Below are positions 6,370 through 13,016 of a stretch of 15,383 bases of DNA, one piece after another; positions within the stretch are counted from its first letter, which is position 1; each line of letters opens with the position of its first letter. Location: assembly GCA_902490095.1 (NCBI GenBank), contig CABUCQ010000043.1, forward strand, positions 1 to 15,383, read 5' to 3'. The notes below the pieces were generated by a model. The model was not told the DNA's origin, made no database searches, and saw only the letters and a program-made list of their open reading frames with translations. This stretch comes from an uncultured Collinsella sp. Its GTDB lineage: Bacteria > Actinomycetota > Coriobacteriia > Coriobacteriales > Coriobacteriaceae. The translations under genes and the position numbers were made by a program.

Positions 6370-7648
6370 CGCCGAGGCCAAGCGCGTCACCTCCATCGCC
6401 CGCGCCATCAACTGGAGCTATATGTGGCGCCGCCTGATGAGCTACGTTTGGCTCGACCTGCTGCTAGTAGTGATTGTGGCGGCGATCCTCGTCTATGGAT
6501 ACAACCAGACGCTGCCCAACGGCGCGTTTACCGCAGGATGGATCCCCAGCGCCACCGTTCGCGGCATGACGCTGACGCCCGCGCGCGGCTGGGACCTGAC
6601 AACGCTCACCTATACCGTCGAGCTCGCGCGTACCACCAAGAGCTTTCCCCTCGCGCAGGACCTCGTCGCACTGTGGCCTCTCTACCTAGTCGTTGCAGGT
6701 TGGCAGGTCATCGGCGTGCTCAACATGCTCGGCGGCGCCCGACGCGTGCGCCGTACCATGGCACCGCTCAACGATCTGGCACTGCGCGTGGATGAGCTCG
6801 GCCGCATGCAACTCGCCGACGGCAAAATGGAAACGCTGGAGCAGGCCATCGAGCGCGCAAGTGTCGACTCGCCGAGCGTCACCACCGGCGACGCCGATCT
6901 GGCGAGTATCGAGGTCGCGCTCAACCGCCTGCTGCGCCAGATGCAAGAGGCCAAGCTGCAGCAGATGCGCTTTGTCAACGATGCGAGCCACGAGCTGCGC
7001 ACGCCCATCGCGGTGATTCAGGGCTACGTGAACATGCTCGACCGCTGGGGTAAGGACGACCCGGACGTGCTGGCGGAATCCATCGCGTCCCTTAAAGCCG
7101 AAAGCGAGCACATGCAAGAGCTTGTGGAGCAGCTGCTGTTTTTGGCACGCGGCGATGCCGGACGCACCGTACTGCGGCGCGCGAATACCAACCTGGCCGC
7201 GCTGGTCGGCGAGGTTTGCGAGGAATCGCAGATGATCGATGCCGCGCACACGTATCGGCTGGCGTTTGACGCCGCGCTCGCCAGCGACCCGCGCTGCGAC
7301 GCGCCTGTCGACGTGGCACTCGTAAAGCAGGCCCTGCGCGTGATCGTGCAGAACGCCGCCAAGTATTCGGACGCGGGCACATCCATCTCGTTTGACATGA
7401 CGCCGGATGCGGGCGCGGGCACGATCGACATAAGCGTTGAGGACGAGGGCATCGGCATGAATCAGGAATCCGCAGCTCACGCGTTCGAGCGGTTCTACCG
7501 TGCCGACAACGCGCGCGATGCCGGCACGCAGGGTTCGGGCCTGGGGCTCGCCATTGCCAAGTGGATCGTCGATAGCCATGGTGGTGTCATTGGCGTGACC
7601 TCAGTCGAGGGCGTCGGCAGCCGCTTTACGATTCGCCTGCCGCGGTAG
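6353..7648 (+). CDS. Sensor histidine kinase
   Basis: A 431-aa transmembrane kinase. Helices at about 31-49 and 104-124 enclose a short extracytoplasmic loop of about 55 residues, followed by a HAMP-like linker. The dimerisation/phosphotransfer motif NDASHELRTPIA carries the phospho-accepting His213. The ATPase domain shows an N box (VQNAAKYSD, Asn334), a G1 box (EDEGIGM, 363-369), an F box (FERFYRAD) and a G2 box (GSGLGLAIAKW from 394). The chosen ATG at 6353 overlaps the response regulator by 17 bp and has GGGGTGGG just upstream. A longer in-frame opening that begins at 5966 only reads the regulator gene in another frame. The small sensory loop suggests detection of a membrane or envelope signal, possibly with the DUF4342 protein. 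Confidence 0.95.
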   Translation: MSAARNAEAKRVTSIARAINWSYMWRRLMSYVWLDLLLVVIVAAILVYGYNQTLPNGAFTAGWIPSATVRGMTLTPARGWDLTTLTYTVELARTTKSFPLAQDLVALWPLYLVVAGWQVIGVLNMLGGARRVRRTMAPLNDLALRVDELGRMQLADGKMETLEQAIERASVDSPSVTTGDADLASIEVALNRLLRQMQEAKLQQMRFVNDASHELRTPIAVIQGYVNMLDRWGKDDPDVLAESIASLKAESEHMQELVEQLLFLARGDAGRTVLRRANTNLAALVGEVCEESQMIDAAHTYRLAFDAALASDPRCDAPVDVALVKQALRVIVQNAAKYSDAGTSISFDMTPDAGAGTIDISVEDEGIGMNQESAAHAFERFYRADNARDAGTQGSGLGLAIAKWIVDSHGGVIGVTSVEGVGSRFTIRLPR

Positions 7649-7664
7649 GAAGCCCCTCGGCGTA

Positions 7665-7700
7665 AAAAAGGGATAAGGCCATGCGGCCCTATCCCTTTTT
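7665..7700. terminator. Bidirectional intrinsic terminator
   Basis: AAAAAGGGATAAGGCC (7665-7680) pairs with GGCCCTATCCCTTTTT (7685-7700) around a 4-nt loop. It has a T run on both strands. It lies between the convergent kinase and VOC genes and can serve both. Confidence 0.93.
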
Positions 7701-7722
7701 GCTAGCTATAGCAGCCTGTGCG

Positions 7723-8097
7723 CTACTCGCGGCACAGATGCACGGCAAAGCCGGCGAACTCGCGCTTAAAGTACACGAGCTTGGTGCCGCCGTCGGGCAG
7801 CAGCACGCGCGACTCCTCGTTGACCTCGAGCCCGCGCTCGGCAAACCACTTCTCAGCTGCATCGATGTCGTTAACGGCAAAGCCGATGTGGCCTTTGGTG
7901 CCACGACCGTTCTGCTTCATGATCTCGACCAGCGAATCGTTGAAGTACGAAACCGGGGTCTCGATGACGGGCAGGCCCATCATCGTCGAGAACAGCTCCG
8001 CGATCTCCAGGGCGTCTGCCGGGTCGGTGGCGTTAATGCCCACATGGGCAACGCGCATGCCAAAGAGCTCGACCGGATTGGCGTTCTGCTCACTCAT
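7723..8097 (-). CDS. VOC (glyoxalase-fold) protein linked to sugar metabolism
   Basis: A 124-aa single-domain protein of the vicinal oxygen chelate superfamily. Candidate metal ligands are His18 (VAHVGI), Glu58, His70 (KGHIGFAV) and His120 (FAVHL). From memory, the sequence pattern resembles the VOC domain fused to the C-terminus of some clostridial KDPG/KHG aldolases, which would suit a role with sugar acids or phosphorylated sugars. It follows the PTS IIB gene with an 11-bp gap, so the pair is an operon. The ribosome-binding site is weak (AGGCG), consistent with coupling to the upstream gene. Methylmalonyl-CoA epimerase or glyoxalase I are less likely alternatives. Fold assignment is good; substrate is inferred. 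Confidence 0.8.
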   Translation of the reverse strand: MSEQNANPVELFGMRVAHVGINATDPADALEIAELFSTMMGLPVIETPVSYFNDSLVEIMKQNGRGTKGHIGFAVNDIDAAEKWFAERGLEVNEESRVLLPDGGTKLVYFKREFAGFAVHLCRE

Positions 8098-8108
8098 ACA
8101 GTCAGCGC

Positions 8109-8396
8109 CTACTGAGCCATGACGTCAAGAACGGCCTTCTCGGCAGCGACGCGGTTCATGCCGGTCATGAAGGGCACGCCGCTCACGTACGGGCAGGTAA
8201 GGCCCTCGGGGGCAACGGTGGTGGCGATCAGCAGATCGGCGCCCTCGTCGCAAACGTCCTTGGCCTCGGAGATGGCGCACTGCACGATCTCGTACTTGTC
8301 GGCGTAACCGTTGGCGTCGAGCATGGTGGCGACCTTCTGGGCAACGAGCGTGGAAGTAGCAGCGCCAGCACCGCAAGCCAAAACAATCTTCTTCAT
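8109..8396 (-). CDS. PTS IIB component, galactitol type
   Basis: A 95-aa cytoplasmic phosphocarrier. The N-terminal motif KKIVLACGAGAATSTLVAQK places the phosphorylated cysteine at position 8, as in IIB domains of the lactose/galactitol fold. The length matches stand-alone GatB-like proteins. IIB receives phosphate from IIA and passes it to sugar during transport by IIC, but no IIA or IIC is present in the window. The start is supported by AAGGGAG 9 nt upstream. A minus-strand TACACT (complement of 8431-8436) is a possible -10 box. The sugar is unknown; galactitol, a pentitol or a related sugar acid are candidates. Confidence 0.87.
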   Translation of the reverse strand: MKKIVLACGAGAATSTLVAQKVATMLDANGYADKYEIVQCAISEAKDVCDEGADLLIATTVAPEGLTCPYVSGVPFMTGMNRVAAEKAVLDVMAQ

Positions 8397-8498
8397 AGGT
8401 AATGTCTCCCTTCATGGTTTACTTTAGGTAAGTGTACCGCAGCGAGCGATGGCGCTCGGCCTCGATGCGCTTTTATGCCAGTTTGCTTGCACGCCGCG

Positions 8499-8504
8499 TA
8501 TAAT
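8499..8504 (+). promoter_or_regulatory. -10 box upstream of the helical-repeat protein gene
   Basis: A consensus TATAAT lies about 55 nt before the ATG at 8560. No convincing -35 hexamer is seen at 16-18 bp. A small hairpin, CGCTCG with CGAGCG at about 8528-8545, would lie in the leader. Confidence 0.6.
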
Positions 8505-8559
8505 ACATCTAGCACGTGTTGTCATACCGCTCGCTTTACGAGCGACTAAGGACTCTAAA

Positions 8560-9183
8560 ATGCCCGATTCCCGCACCCTCTGGACCGCCGTCGTCATTAT
8601 TTGTATCGCCATATCGGTGTTCTTTAGCGTAAAAAAACGCACCACGTTTAAGCGCCTGCAACAGCTTATGGCTGCCAAGCAGTGGGACGAGTTCGATCGT
8701 TTGCTCGATGGCAAACTCACCAGCATGCTGTACCCGCGCTATAACCGCGACTACCTGCGCCTGAACTCCTATCTGCTGCGCGAGGACCACAAGCGCGCCG
8801 ACGAGATGTTCGATTTGCTGCTGGGACTCAATCTGCCCAAGATGCAGCGCGTCGACCTGGTGATTAAGGCCTTTAACTACTACGTTGGCCAGGAGGACCG
8901 CAAAAAGTCCAAGGAGCTGCTGCACGAGATCAAAGGCTTTGAGGGCGGCCAGGCCGAGGCAGTCGCACACGAATGCCAACTGATGTACGACACGATGATC
9001 CTCAAGCGCCACAACGACATTCCCGAGCTGGAGCGCATGCTCAAGGAGGCCGGTGACGACAAGGTCAAGAGCTGCCGCTTGGAGTATCTGTTGGCTCTGC
9101 AGTACAAGAACAAGGGCGACGAAGCCAAGTTCCAGGAGTTCCTGGAGAAGTCGGGGCAACACTCGATGGCCGTCAACGCGTAA
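8560..9183 (+). CDS. Membrane-anchored TPR-like helical protein, unknown function
   Basis: A 207-aa protein with a single N-terminal anchor helix (about 8-23, TAVVIICIAISVFFSV) followed by a positively charged KKRTTFKR stretch. The remainder is rich in amphipathic helices in pairs, such as QWDEFDRLLDG, HKRADEMFDLLL and DKVKSCRLEYLLALQYKNKG, which look like degenerate TPR repeats with the bulk in the cytoplasm. I recognise no named family. The start at 8560 has AAGGA at about 9 nt spacing; an in-frame ATG at 8449 would run across the promoter. The tRNA-Leu gene follows 31 bp after the stop. A scaffold role is possible but only inferred from the fold. Confidence 0.8.
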   Translation: MPDSRTLWTAVVIICIAISVFFSVKKRTTFKRLQQLMAAKQWDEFDRLLDGKLTSMLYPRYNRDYLRLNSYLLREDHKRADEMFDLLLGLNLPKMQRVDLVIKAFNYYVGQEDRKKSKELLHEIKGFEGGQAEAVAHECQLMYDTMILKRHNDIPELERMLKEAGDDKVKSCRLEYLLALQYKNKGDEAKFQEFLEKSGQHSMAVNA

Positions 9184-9214
9184 CGGACGGCTTGTGCTAG
9201 ACTTCTAGTCTCAC

Positions 9215-9299
9215 GGGGGCGTGGCGGAATTGGCATACGCAGGAGACTTAAAATCTCTCGCCGCAAGGATTGTGGGTTCGAGTCCCACCGCCCCTACCA
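9215..9299 (+). tRNA. tRNA-Leu (anticodon UAA)
   Basis: An 85-nt class II tRNA. The acceptor stem pairs GGGGGCG (9215-9221) with CGCCCCT (9289-9295), with one G-U pair at the end. The anticodon stem GGAGA/TCTCT encloses the loop CTTAAAA, giving anticodon TAA at 9249-9251. A variable arm and the T-arm GTGGGTTCGAGTCCCAC follow. The 3' CCA is encoded (9297-9299). TAGACT at 9198-9203 could be its -10 box. Confidence 0.97.
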
Positions 9300-9310
9300 T
9301 ATGGAGCTTT

Positions 9311-9350
9311 CGAGCCCGTGTCCCCAAGGGATGCGGGCTCACTTCTTTTA
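9311..9350 (+). terminator. Terminator of tRNA-Leu
   Basis: GAGCCCG (9312-9318) pairs with CGGGCTC (9334-9340), with inner pairing TCCC/GGGA, and is followed by ACTTCTTTTA. It begins 12 nt after the tRNA CCA end. Confidence 0.85.
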
Positions 9351-9354
9351 GATG

Positions 9355-9491
9355 CCGGTGGGACTCGAACCCGCGAGGGGGGCGAGCGTCAAGCGGACGC
9401 GCAGCGTCCGCAGCGAGCCGGCGAGGGCGCCAGCAGGCGTCCGAAGCCGGTGCGGATTTGCGCAGCAAATACGCAGACGTCCCACCGCCCC
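9355..9491. repeat. tRNA-adjacent structured element with inverted T-arm copy
   Basis: The element is bounded by GGTGGGAC (9357-9364) and its exact inverse GTCCCACC (9479-9486). The left end, 9357-9374, is a near-exact inverted copy of a tRNA T-arm (GGTGGGACTCGAACCCGC). The right end repeats 13 bp of the tRNA-Leu 3' end (GTCCCACCGCCCC at 9479-9491 and 9282-9294). Inside are two hairpins with the same apex: GCGGACGC-GCA-GCGTCCGC (9393-9411) and GCGGATTTGC-GCA-GCAAATACGC (9452-9474, one mismatch). I see no credible protein here. It may be a dispersed element or a degraded tRNA/attachment-site remnant. 9492-9549 shows nothing further. Confidence 0.55.
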
Positions 9492-9549
9492 GCGCTTCAG
9501 AAAGCCAACTAATTTCGGACGGGCTAAAAAGACAGCTTCGGTCCCTTAG

Positions 9550-9618
9550 AAGTTGCGGTGGAATAGATCCTGTTTATACCGTTTACCAGCTTATTTAGGA
9601 ACTATTTCACCGCAACTT
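9550..9618. repeat. 17-bp inverted repeat just after ppx
   Basis: AAGTTGCGGTGGAATAG (9550-9566) is inverted at 9602-9618 with one mismatch, around a 35-bp AT-rich spacer. It ends 2 bp before the ppx stop codon. There is no T run on either side, so a classical terminator is unlikely, though it could protect the 3' end of the ppx mRNA. It may instead be a tiny palindromic mobile element. Confidence 0.7.
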
Positions 9619-9620
9619 AT

Positions 9621-10622
9621 TTAGAGGGTGCTGAGCTCTGGGGTCCAGGAGATGGTGGGGGTCGCACCGTCGAGAGCCTCGTTGATGGTGGCGGCCATGC
9701 CGGCGAGTAAGCTGTTCTCGCTTACAGTGAGCGTCTTGTAGCCGCCGGCTCGCATAAGCTCGCGGATTACCACGGCACCAGCCAAGATCACGCCCGCGCG
9801 TTTGGGCTGTACACCCGGTAGAGCGGCGATGCCGTCCGCATCCAACGCAGACATGCGCTCGATAGCGGCCGAAACCTGATCCAGCGAAAGCTCGCGCAGG
9901 TGCACAAAGCTCGAATCGTACGGTTCCAGCTCATGAACGAGCGCCACGAGTGTGGTGACGGTGCCACCCACTGCGACCAAGCGTTCGGCGCGCTCAAAAT
10001 TGCTCGGCAGGCCCTCAAAATAGGCAGCGAACTGCTCGCCCGCCCACGCGGCAGCGGCAGTAAGCTCGCCGCGTGCGGGCGGCAGTGCCGAGAAAAATCG
10101 CTCCGTCACACGGCGACAACCGATGTCCAGCGAACGCGTGCCCTCCAGCGCAAAGACCCCACGCTCCGGCGCATAGACGCCCGTCGCGAGCTCCGTGGAT
10201 CCGCCGCCCGAATCGGCAACAATGATGCGCTCGCCAGCAAAGTCGTGCGCCACGCCAAAAAACGTCAGGCGCGCCTCGACCTCGCCCGGAATCACCTGCG
10301 GTTCGAGCCCCAGCTCACGCAGACCGTCCAGCAGCAGTGCGGCATTGGATGCATCGCGCGCGGCGCTCGTGCATGTGGTGCAAATGCACGCGGCCCCAAA
10401 GGCACGCGCCTCGTCCACAAACATCCGGCACGCAGCGAGCACGCGCTCGACAGCCGCCTCGCAAAAGCGACCTGTCGCGTCGACGCCCTCGCCCAGATCG
10501 GTAATCTCGGTATGCTTGGACGATTCCACGATCGCCCCGCCCTCGACCTGGGCCAACACCAGTCGCGACGACACCGTTCCCAGGTCGATCGCGGCTACCT
10601 TATAGCGTTTGCAATCTGCCAT
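9621..10622 (-). CDS. Ppx/GppA-family phosphatase
   Basis: A 333-aa member of the ASKHA-fold exopolyphosphatase / pppGpp phosphatase family. Motifs include the first phosphate-binding loop AIDLGTVSSRL (11-21), a probable catalytic region IPGEVEARLTFF (111-122), the second loop ADSGGGSTEL (136-145), and LPGVQPKRAGVILAGA in the C-terminal half. It is the short form without the C-terminal HD-like region of E. coli Ppx/GppA. The first loop reads GTVSSR where family members usually have GSNSxR, a small departure. The start at 10622 has GGAGGGGAG close upstream. It follows the DivIC-like gene by 20 bp, as in many actinobacteria, so the two are an operon. Whether it acts on polyphosphate or pppGpp cannot be told. 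Confidence 0.9.
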   Translation of the reverse strand: MADCKRYKVAAIDLGTVSSRLVLAQVEGGAIVESSKHTEITDLGEGVDATGRFCEAAVERVLAACRMFVDEARAFGAACICTTCTSAARDASNAALLLDGLRELGLEPQVIPGEVEARLTFFGVAHDFAGERIIVADSGGGSTELATGVYAPERGVFALEGTRSLDIGCRRVTERFFSALPPARGELTAAAAWAGEQFAAYFEGLPSNFERAERLVAVGGTVTTLVALVHELEPYDSSFVHLRELSLDQVSAAIERMSALDADGIAALPGVQPKRAGVILAGAVVIRELMRAGGYKTLTVSENSLLAGMAATINEALDGATPTISWTPELSTL

Positions 10623-10642
10623 TGCAGGCTCCCCTCCGGGCG

Positions 10643-11413
10643 CTATTTGCCGTTGGACACGACCGTCTGGCCCTCGACACCGTTAAACCCAAACAGCATG
10701 TCGAGCGCCTGGATGTACCACGGGGCGTCCTTACCGACTTCTTCGATTTCCTTGGCAACTTCGCTGGCCTTCTTGGCGTTCGACGACTTCTTGCTCGAAG
10801 ACGAATCCGAATCGTCGTCCAGGCCCTGCACTTCAATCCTCTTCTCGCCGGGCATCACCAGGCCCAAGTCCTCGGATGCCGCATCCTTGATGCCCTCCTC
10901 CGAGAGCAGCTTGTCGACGCTTTTTTGCAGCTCATCATTGTATTGCTGACGAATCTCGACCTGCTTGGCCAAGATATCGCTCGAACGCTTTGCCACGTAC
11001 AGATCGCGCACGGGGAAATACAGGCTCACGAGCACCAGGGCGACGACAATGCCGATGAATAGCCCTCGCTGAGGACCGTGGGTAAAGTCGTAAATCGCCT
11101 TGACCGCTGCGTTGTCGTTGGCGTAGTGCATAAAGTCCGAGCCGGAAAGACGACTTGAGGGCCTGGTCGACTTTTCGTGCGTTTGAGCCGAGGGGCGCTG
11201 CGTACGCGAAGCATGCGTCGGGCGCGCCGAACGTGACGGGCGGTCCGTCGACATATTCATTTGAGCATGGGAGTCCGAATTGCCTGCCGTGCGATGCGTG
11301 GGACGGGCAGCGCCCGTATAATCGGGCCCGCCAAGCTGCACCGAATGCGCACGACGAGACGACGGCTCACGCGAACCGGCGGAATAGTACCTGTTGTCGT
11401 AAATCTGATCCAT
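10643..11413 (-). CDS. DivIC/FtsB-family septum formation protein
   Basis: A 256-aa bitopic membrane protein. The first 115 residues are a disordered, Ser/Arg/His/Thr-rich cytoplasmic region. A membrane helix spans about 117-133, a coiled-coil stretch about 138-172 (AKQVEIRQQYNDELQKSVDK), then a DivIC-like motif EDLGLVMPGEKRIEV (181-195). A Ser/Lys low-complexity linker leads to a short hydrophobic C-terminus (PWYIQALDMLFGF). FtsB/DivIC proteins pair with FtsL and FtsQ at the septum. The start at 11413 has AAGG 5 nt upstream and lies just after a promoter; a longer frame up to 11584 would run through the eno terminator. The long N-terminal extension is typical of actinobacterial members. The DUF501 gene often found between this gene and ppx is absent. 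Confidence 0.85.
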   Translation of the reverse strand: MDQIYDNRYYSAGSREPSSRRAHSVQLGGPDYTGAARPTHRTAGNSDSHAQMNMSTDRPSRSARPTHASRTQRPSAQTHEKSTRPSSRLSGSDFMHYANDNAAVKAIYDFTHGPQRGLFIGIVVALVLVSLYFPVRDLYVAKRSSDILAKQVEIRQQYNDELQKSVDKLLSEEGIKDAASEDLGLVMPGEKRIEVQGLDDDSDSSSSKKSSNAKKASEVAKEIEEVGKDAPWYIQALDMLFGFNGVEGQTVVSNGK

Positions 11414-11456
11414 GTGCGCCTTGTGCGGTTGAGGTTTGTTTGCGCTAAGTCCTTTA

Positions 11457-11465
11457 GTTATAGCA
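11457..11465 (-). promoter_or_regulatory. Extended -10 promoter for the divIC-ppx operon
   Basis: On the minus strand the sequence TGCTATAAC (complement of 11457-11465) is an extended -10 element, giving a leader of about 37 nt before the start at 11413. No clear -35 box is present, as is usual for extended -10 promoters. It lies downstream of the eno terminator, so this operon can be expressed independently of eno. Confidence 0.55.
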
Positions 11466-11504
11466 CGAGCGCCCGCACCGCCTTCGCCAGCCTTTGCTCG
11501 ACAT

Positions 11505-11536
11505 AAAAAAGGCGCTGAGCCACACGGCCCAGCGCC
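11505..11536 (-). terminator. Intrinsic terminator of eno
   Basis: On the minus strand, GGCGCTGGGCC pairs with GGCTCAGCGCC around a short loop (11511-11536) and is followed by TTTTTT (11505-11510). It lies about 70 bp after the eno stop. Confidence 0.93.
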
Positions 11537-11608
11537 AATAGTGCTTTGCGGCATCCGGCCAAGGCGGGGCGGAACCGAGTCCACCCCCTCCCCGCCAGGC
11601 TCATCTGT

Positions 11609-12898
11609 CTAGCGGATGTTGTAGAACGCAGACTTGCCGGCGTAGCGCGCGCTGCCCTCGAGCTCGTCCTCGATGCGGATGAGCTGGTTGTACTTGGCAA
11701 TACGGTCGCTACGGCACGGGGCGCCCGACTTGATCTGGCCAGCATTGACGGCCACGACCAGGTCGGCGATCGTGGAATCCTCGGTCTCGCCGGAACGGTG
11801 GCTCACGATGCAAGCGTAGCCGGCCTCCTTGGCGGTTTCGATGGCCTCGAGCGACTCGGTGAGCGTGCCGATCTGGTTGACCTTGACCAGGATCGCGTTG
11901 GCGGCGCCCAGCTCGATGCCCTTCTTGAGGCGCTCGGTGTTGGTGACGAACAGGTCGTCGCCTACGAGCTGCACCTTGTTGCCAATGCGGCGGGTGAGCT
12001 CGACCCAGCCGTCCCAGTCCTCCTCCGCCATGCCGTCCTCGATGGAGATGATGGGATAGGTGTCGACAAGCTTCTCCCAGTAATCGACCATCTGAGCGCT
12101 CGTGTACTCCACGCCCTCGCCCTTGAGCTCATACATACCGGTCTCGGCGTTGTAGAACTCGGTGGACGCCGGATCCATGGCGTACATGAAGTCGACGCCG
12201 GGCTTAAAGCCGGCCTTCTCGACGGCCTTGGTAATGTACTCGAACGGCTCGGCATTGGTCTTGAGGCTGGGCGCGAAGCCGCCCTCGTCGCCCACGCCGC
12301 CGCCCAGGCCGGCCTCGTGCAGCACGCCCTTGAGGGTGTGGTAGACCTCGGCGCACCAGCGCAGACCCTCGGCAAAGCTCGGGGCGCCCACCGGCATGAT
12401 CATGAACTCCTGGAAGTCAACGTTGTTGTCGGCATGCACGCCGCCGTTGAGGATGTTCATCATGGGCGTGGGCAGCAGGTGAGCGTTGACGCCGCCCAGG
12501 TACTGGTACAGCGACAGGCCCGCCGACTCTGCCGCAGCGCGGGCAACGGCCAGCGACACGCCCAGAATCGCGTTGGCGCCGAGCTTGGTCTTGTTGGGCG
12601 TACCGTCCGCAGCGATCAACGCGGCATCGACAGCGCGCTGGTCGAAGGCGTCGAGGCCCACGACGGCGTTGGCACACTCGTTGTTGACGTGCTCGACGGC
12701 CTGCGAGACGCCCTTGCCCAGGTAGCGACCCTTGTCGCCGTCGCGCAGCTCGCACGCCTCAAAGGCGCCAGTCGAAGCGCCCGAAGGCACCATCGCGCGA
12801 CCGAAGCTGCCATCCTCGAGCACGACCTCGACCTCGACAGTGGGATTGCCGCGGCTGTCGAACACCTCGCGACCGTAGACATCCAAAATATCGCTCAT
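11609..12898 (-). CDS. eno: Enolase (phosphopyruvate hydratase)
   Basis: A 429-aa full-length enolase that converts 2-phosphoglycerate to phosphoenolpyruvate in glycolysis. Visible hallmarks are the mobile loop PSGASTGAFEA (38-48), His155 in NGGVHADN, the catalytic acid region GDEGGF (Glu205), magnesium ligands Asp242 (MDPAS), Glu287 (SIEDGM) and Asp314 (VGDDLF), the catalytic Lys339 (VKVNQIGT), and SHRSGETED (366-374). The length equals that of other bacterial enolases. The start at 12898 follows GAGGGAG at good spacing. That ribosome-binding site overlaps the end of a 15-codon leader ORF, and the promoter carries two direct repeats, so expression may be regulated at two levels. The gene has its own promoter and terminator. 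Confidence 0.99.
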   Translation of the reverse strand: MSDILDVYGREVFDSRGNPTVEVEVVLEDGSFGRAMVPSGASTGAFEACELRDGDKGRYLGKGVSQAVEHVNNECANAVVGLDAFDQRAVDAALIAADGTPNKTKLGANAILGVSLAVARAAAESAGLSLYQYLGGVNAHLLPTPMMNILNGGVHADNNVDFQEFMIMPVGAPSFAEGLRWCAEVYHTLKGVLHEAGLGGGVGDEGGFAPSLKTNAEPFEYITKAVEKAGFKPGVDFMYAMDPASTEFYNAETGMYELKGEGVEYTSAQMVDYWEKLVDTYPIISIEDGMAEEDWDGWVELTRRIGNKVQLVGDDLFVTNTERLKKGIELGAANAILVKVNQIGTLTESLEAIETAKEAGYACIVSHRSGETEDSTIADLVVAVNAGQIKSGAPCRSDRIAKYNQLIRIEDELEGSARYAGKSAFYNIR

Positions 12899-12910
12899 GT
12901 TGTCTCCCTC

Positions 12911-12958
12911 TCACTTGGAAACGTAGTGGTTGCAAGCGACCGGCTGACCGTGCACCAT
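12911..12958 (-). CDS. Candidate 15-aa leader peptide upstream of eno
   Basis: A short ORF encoding MVHGQPVACNHYVSK then TGA. It has a strong GGAGG Shine-Dalgarno sequence 7 nt before its ATG. Its stop codon is 12 nt before the eno ATG and touches the eno ribosome-binding site, an arrangement suited to translational coupling or ribosome-dependent control. The peptide is rich in potential metal ligands or redox residues (two His, one Cys). It lies inside the predicted eno 5' leader, since the promoter is at 12998-13027. A leader ORF of this length could occur by chance; the strong Shine-Dalgarno and its placement are what argue for translation. Confidence 0.5.
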   Translation of the reverse strand: MVHGQPVACNHYVSK

Positions 12959-12971
12959 CGGTGCGCCTCCG

Positions 12972-13016
12972 TAAGTTAGCCATGTCGCACTTTTTGCATT
13001 ATGCCCTAAGTTAGCC
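12972..13016 (-). promoter_or_regulatory. Operator-like direct repeats at the eno promoter
   Basis: On the minus strand GGCTAACTTA occurs twice, at 13007-13016 (between the -35 and -10 boxes) and at 12972-12981 (just after the predicted transcript start and touching the leader ORF ribosome-binding site). The copies are 35 bp apart in the same orientation. The decamer resembles half of a DtxR/IdeR-type box, but the inverted half is missing. Binding by a regulator here would block RNA polymerase. Confidence 0.45.

Noticed and set aside
9211..9468. Minus-strand ORF over tRNA-Leu and the adjacent element
   Set aside because: It is antisense to a certain tRNA and to a structured element; such frames are a known annotation artefact.
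9282..9491. Integrated genomic island between duplicated tRNA 3' ends
   Set aside because: The two 13-bp copies enclose less than 200 bp and there is no integrase; the repeat is reported only as part of the structured element.
11414..11584. N-terminal extension of the DivIC-like protein
   Set aside because: It would run through the eno terminator and the gene's own promoter, and no ribosome-binding site supports it.
11546..12979. 477-codon open frame on the plus strand opposite eno
   Set aside because: It mirrors the enolase codons; enolase has complete catalytic motifs and correct length, while this frame resembles nothing.
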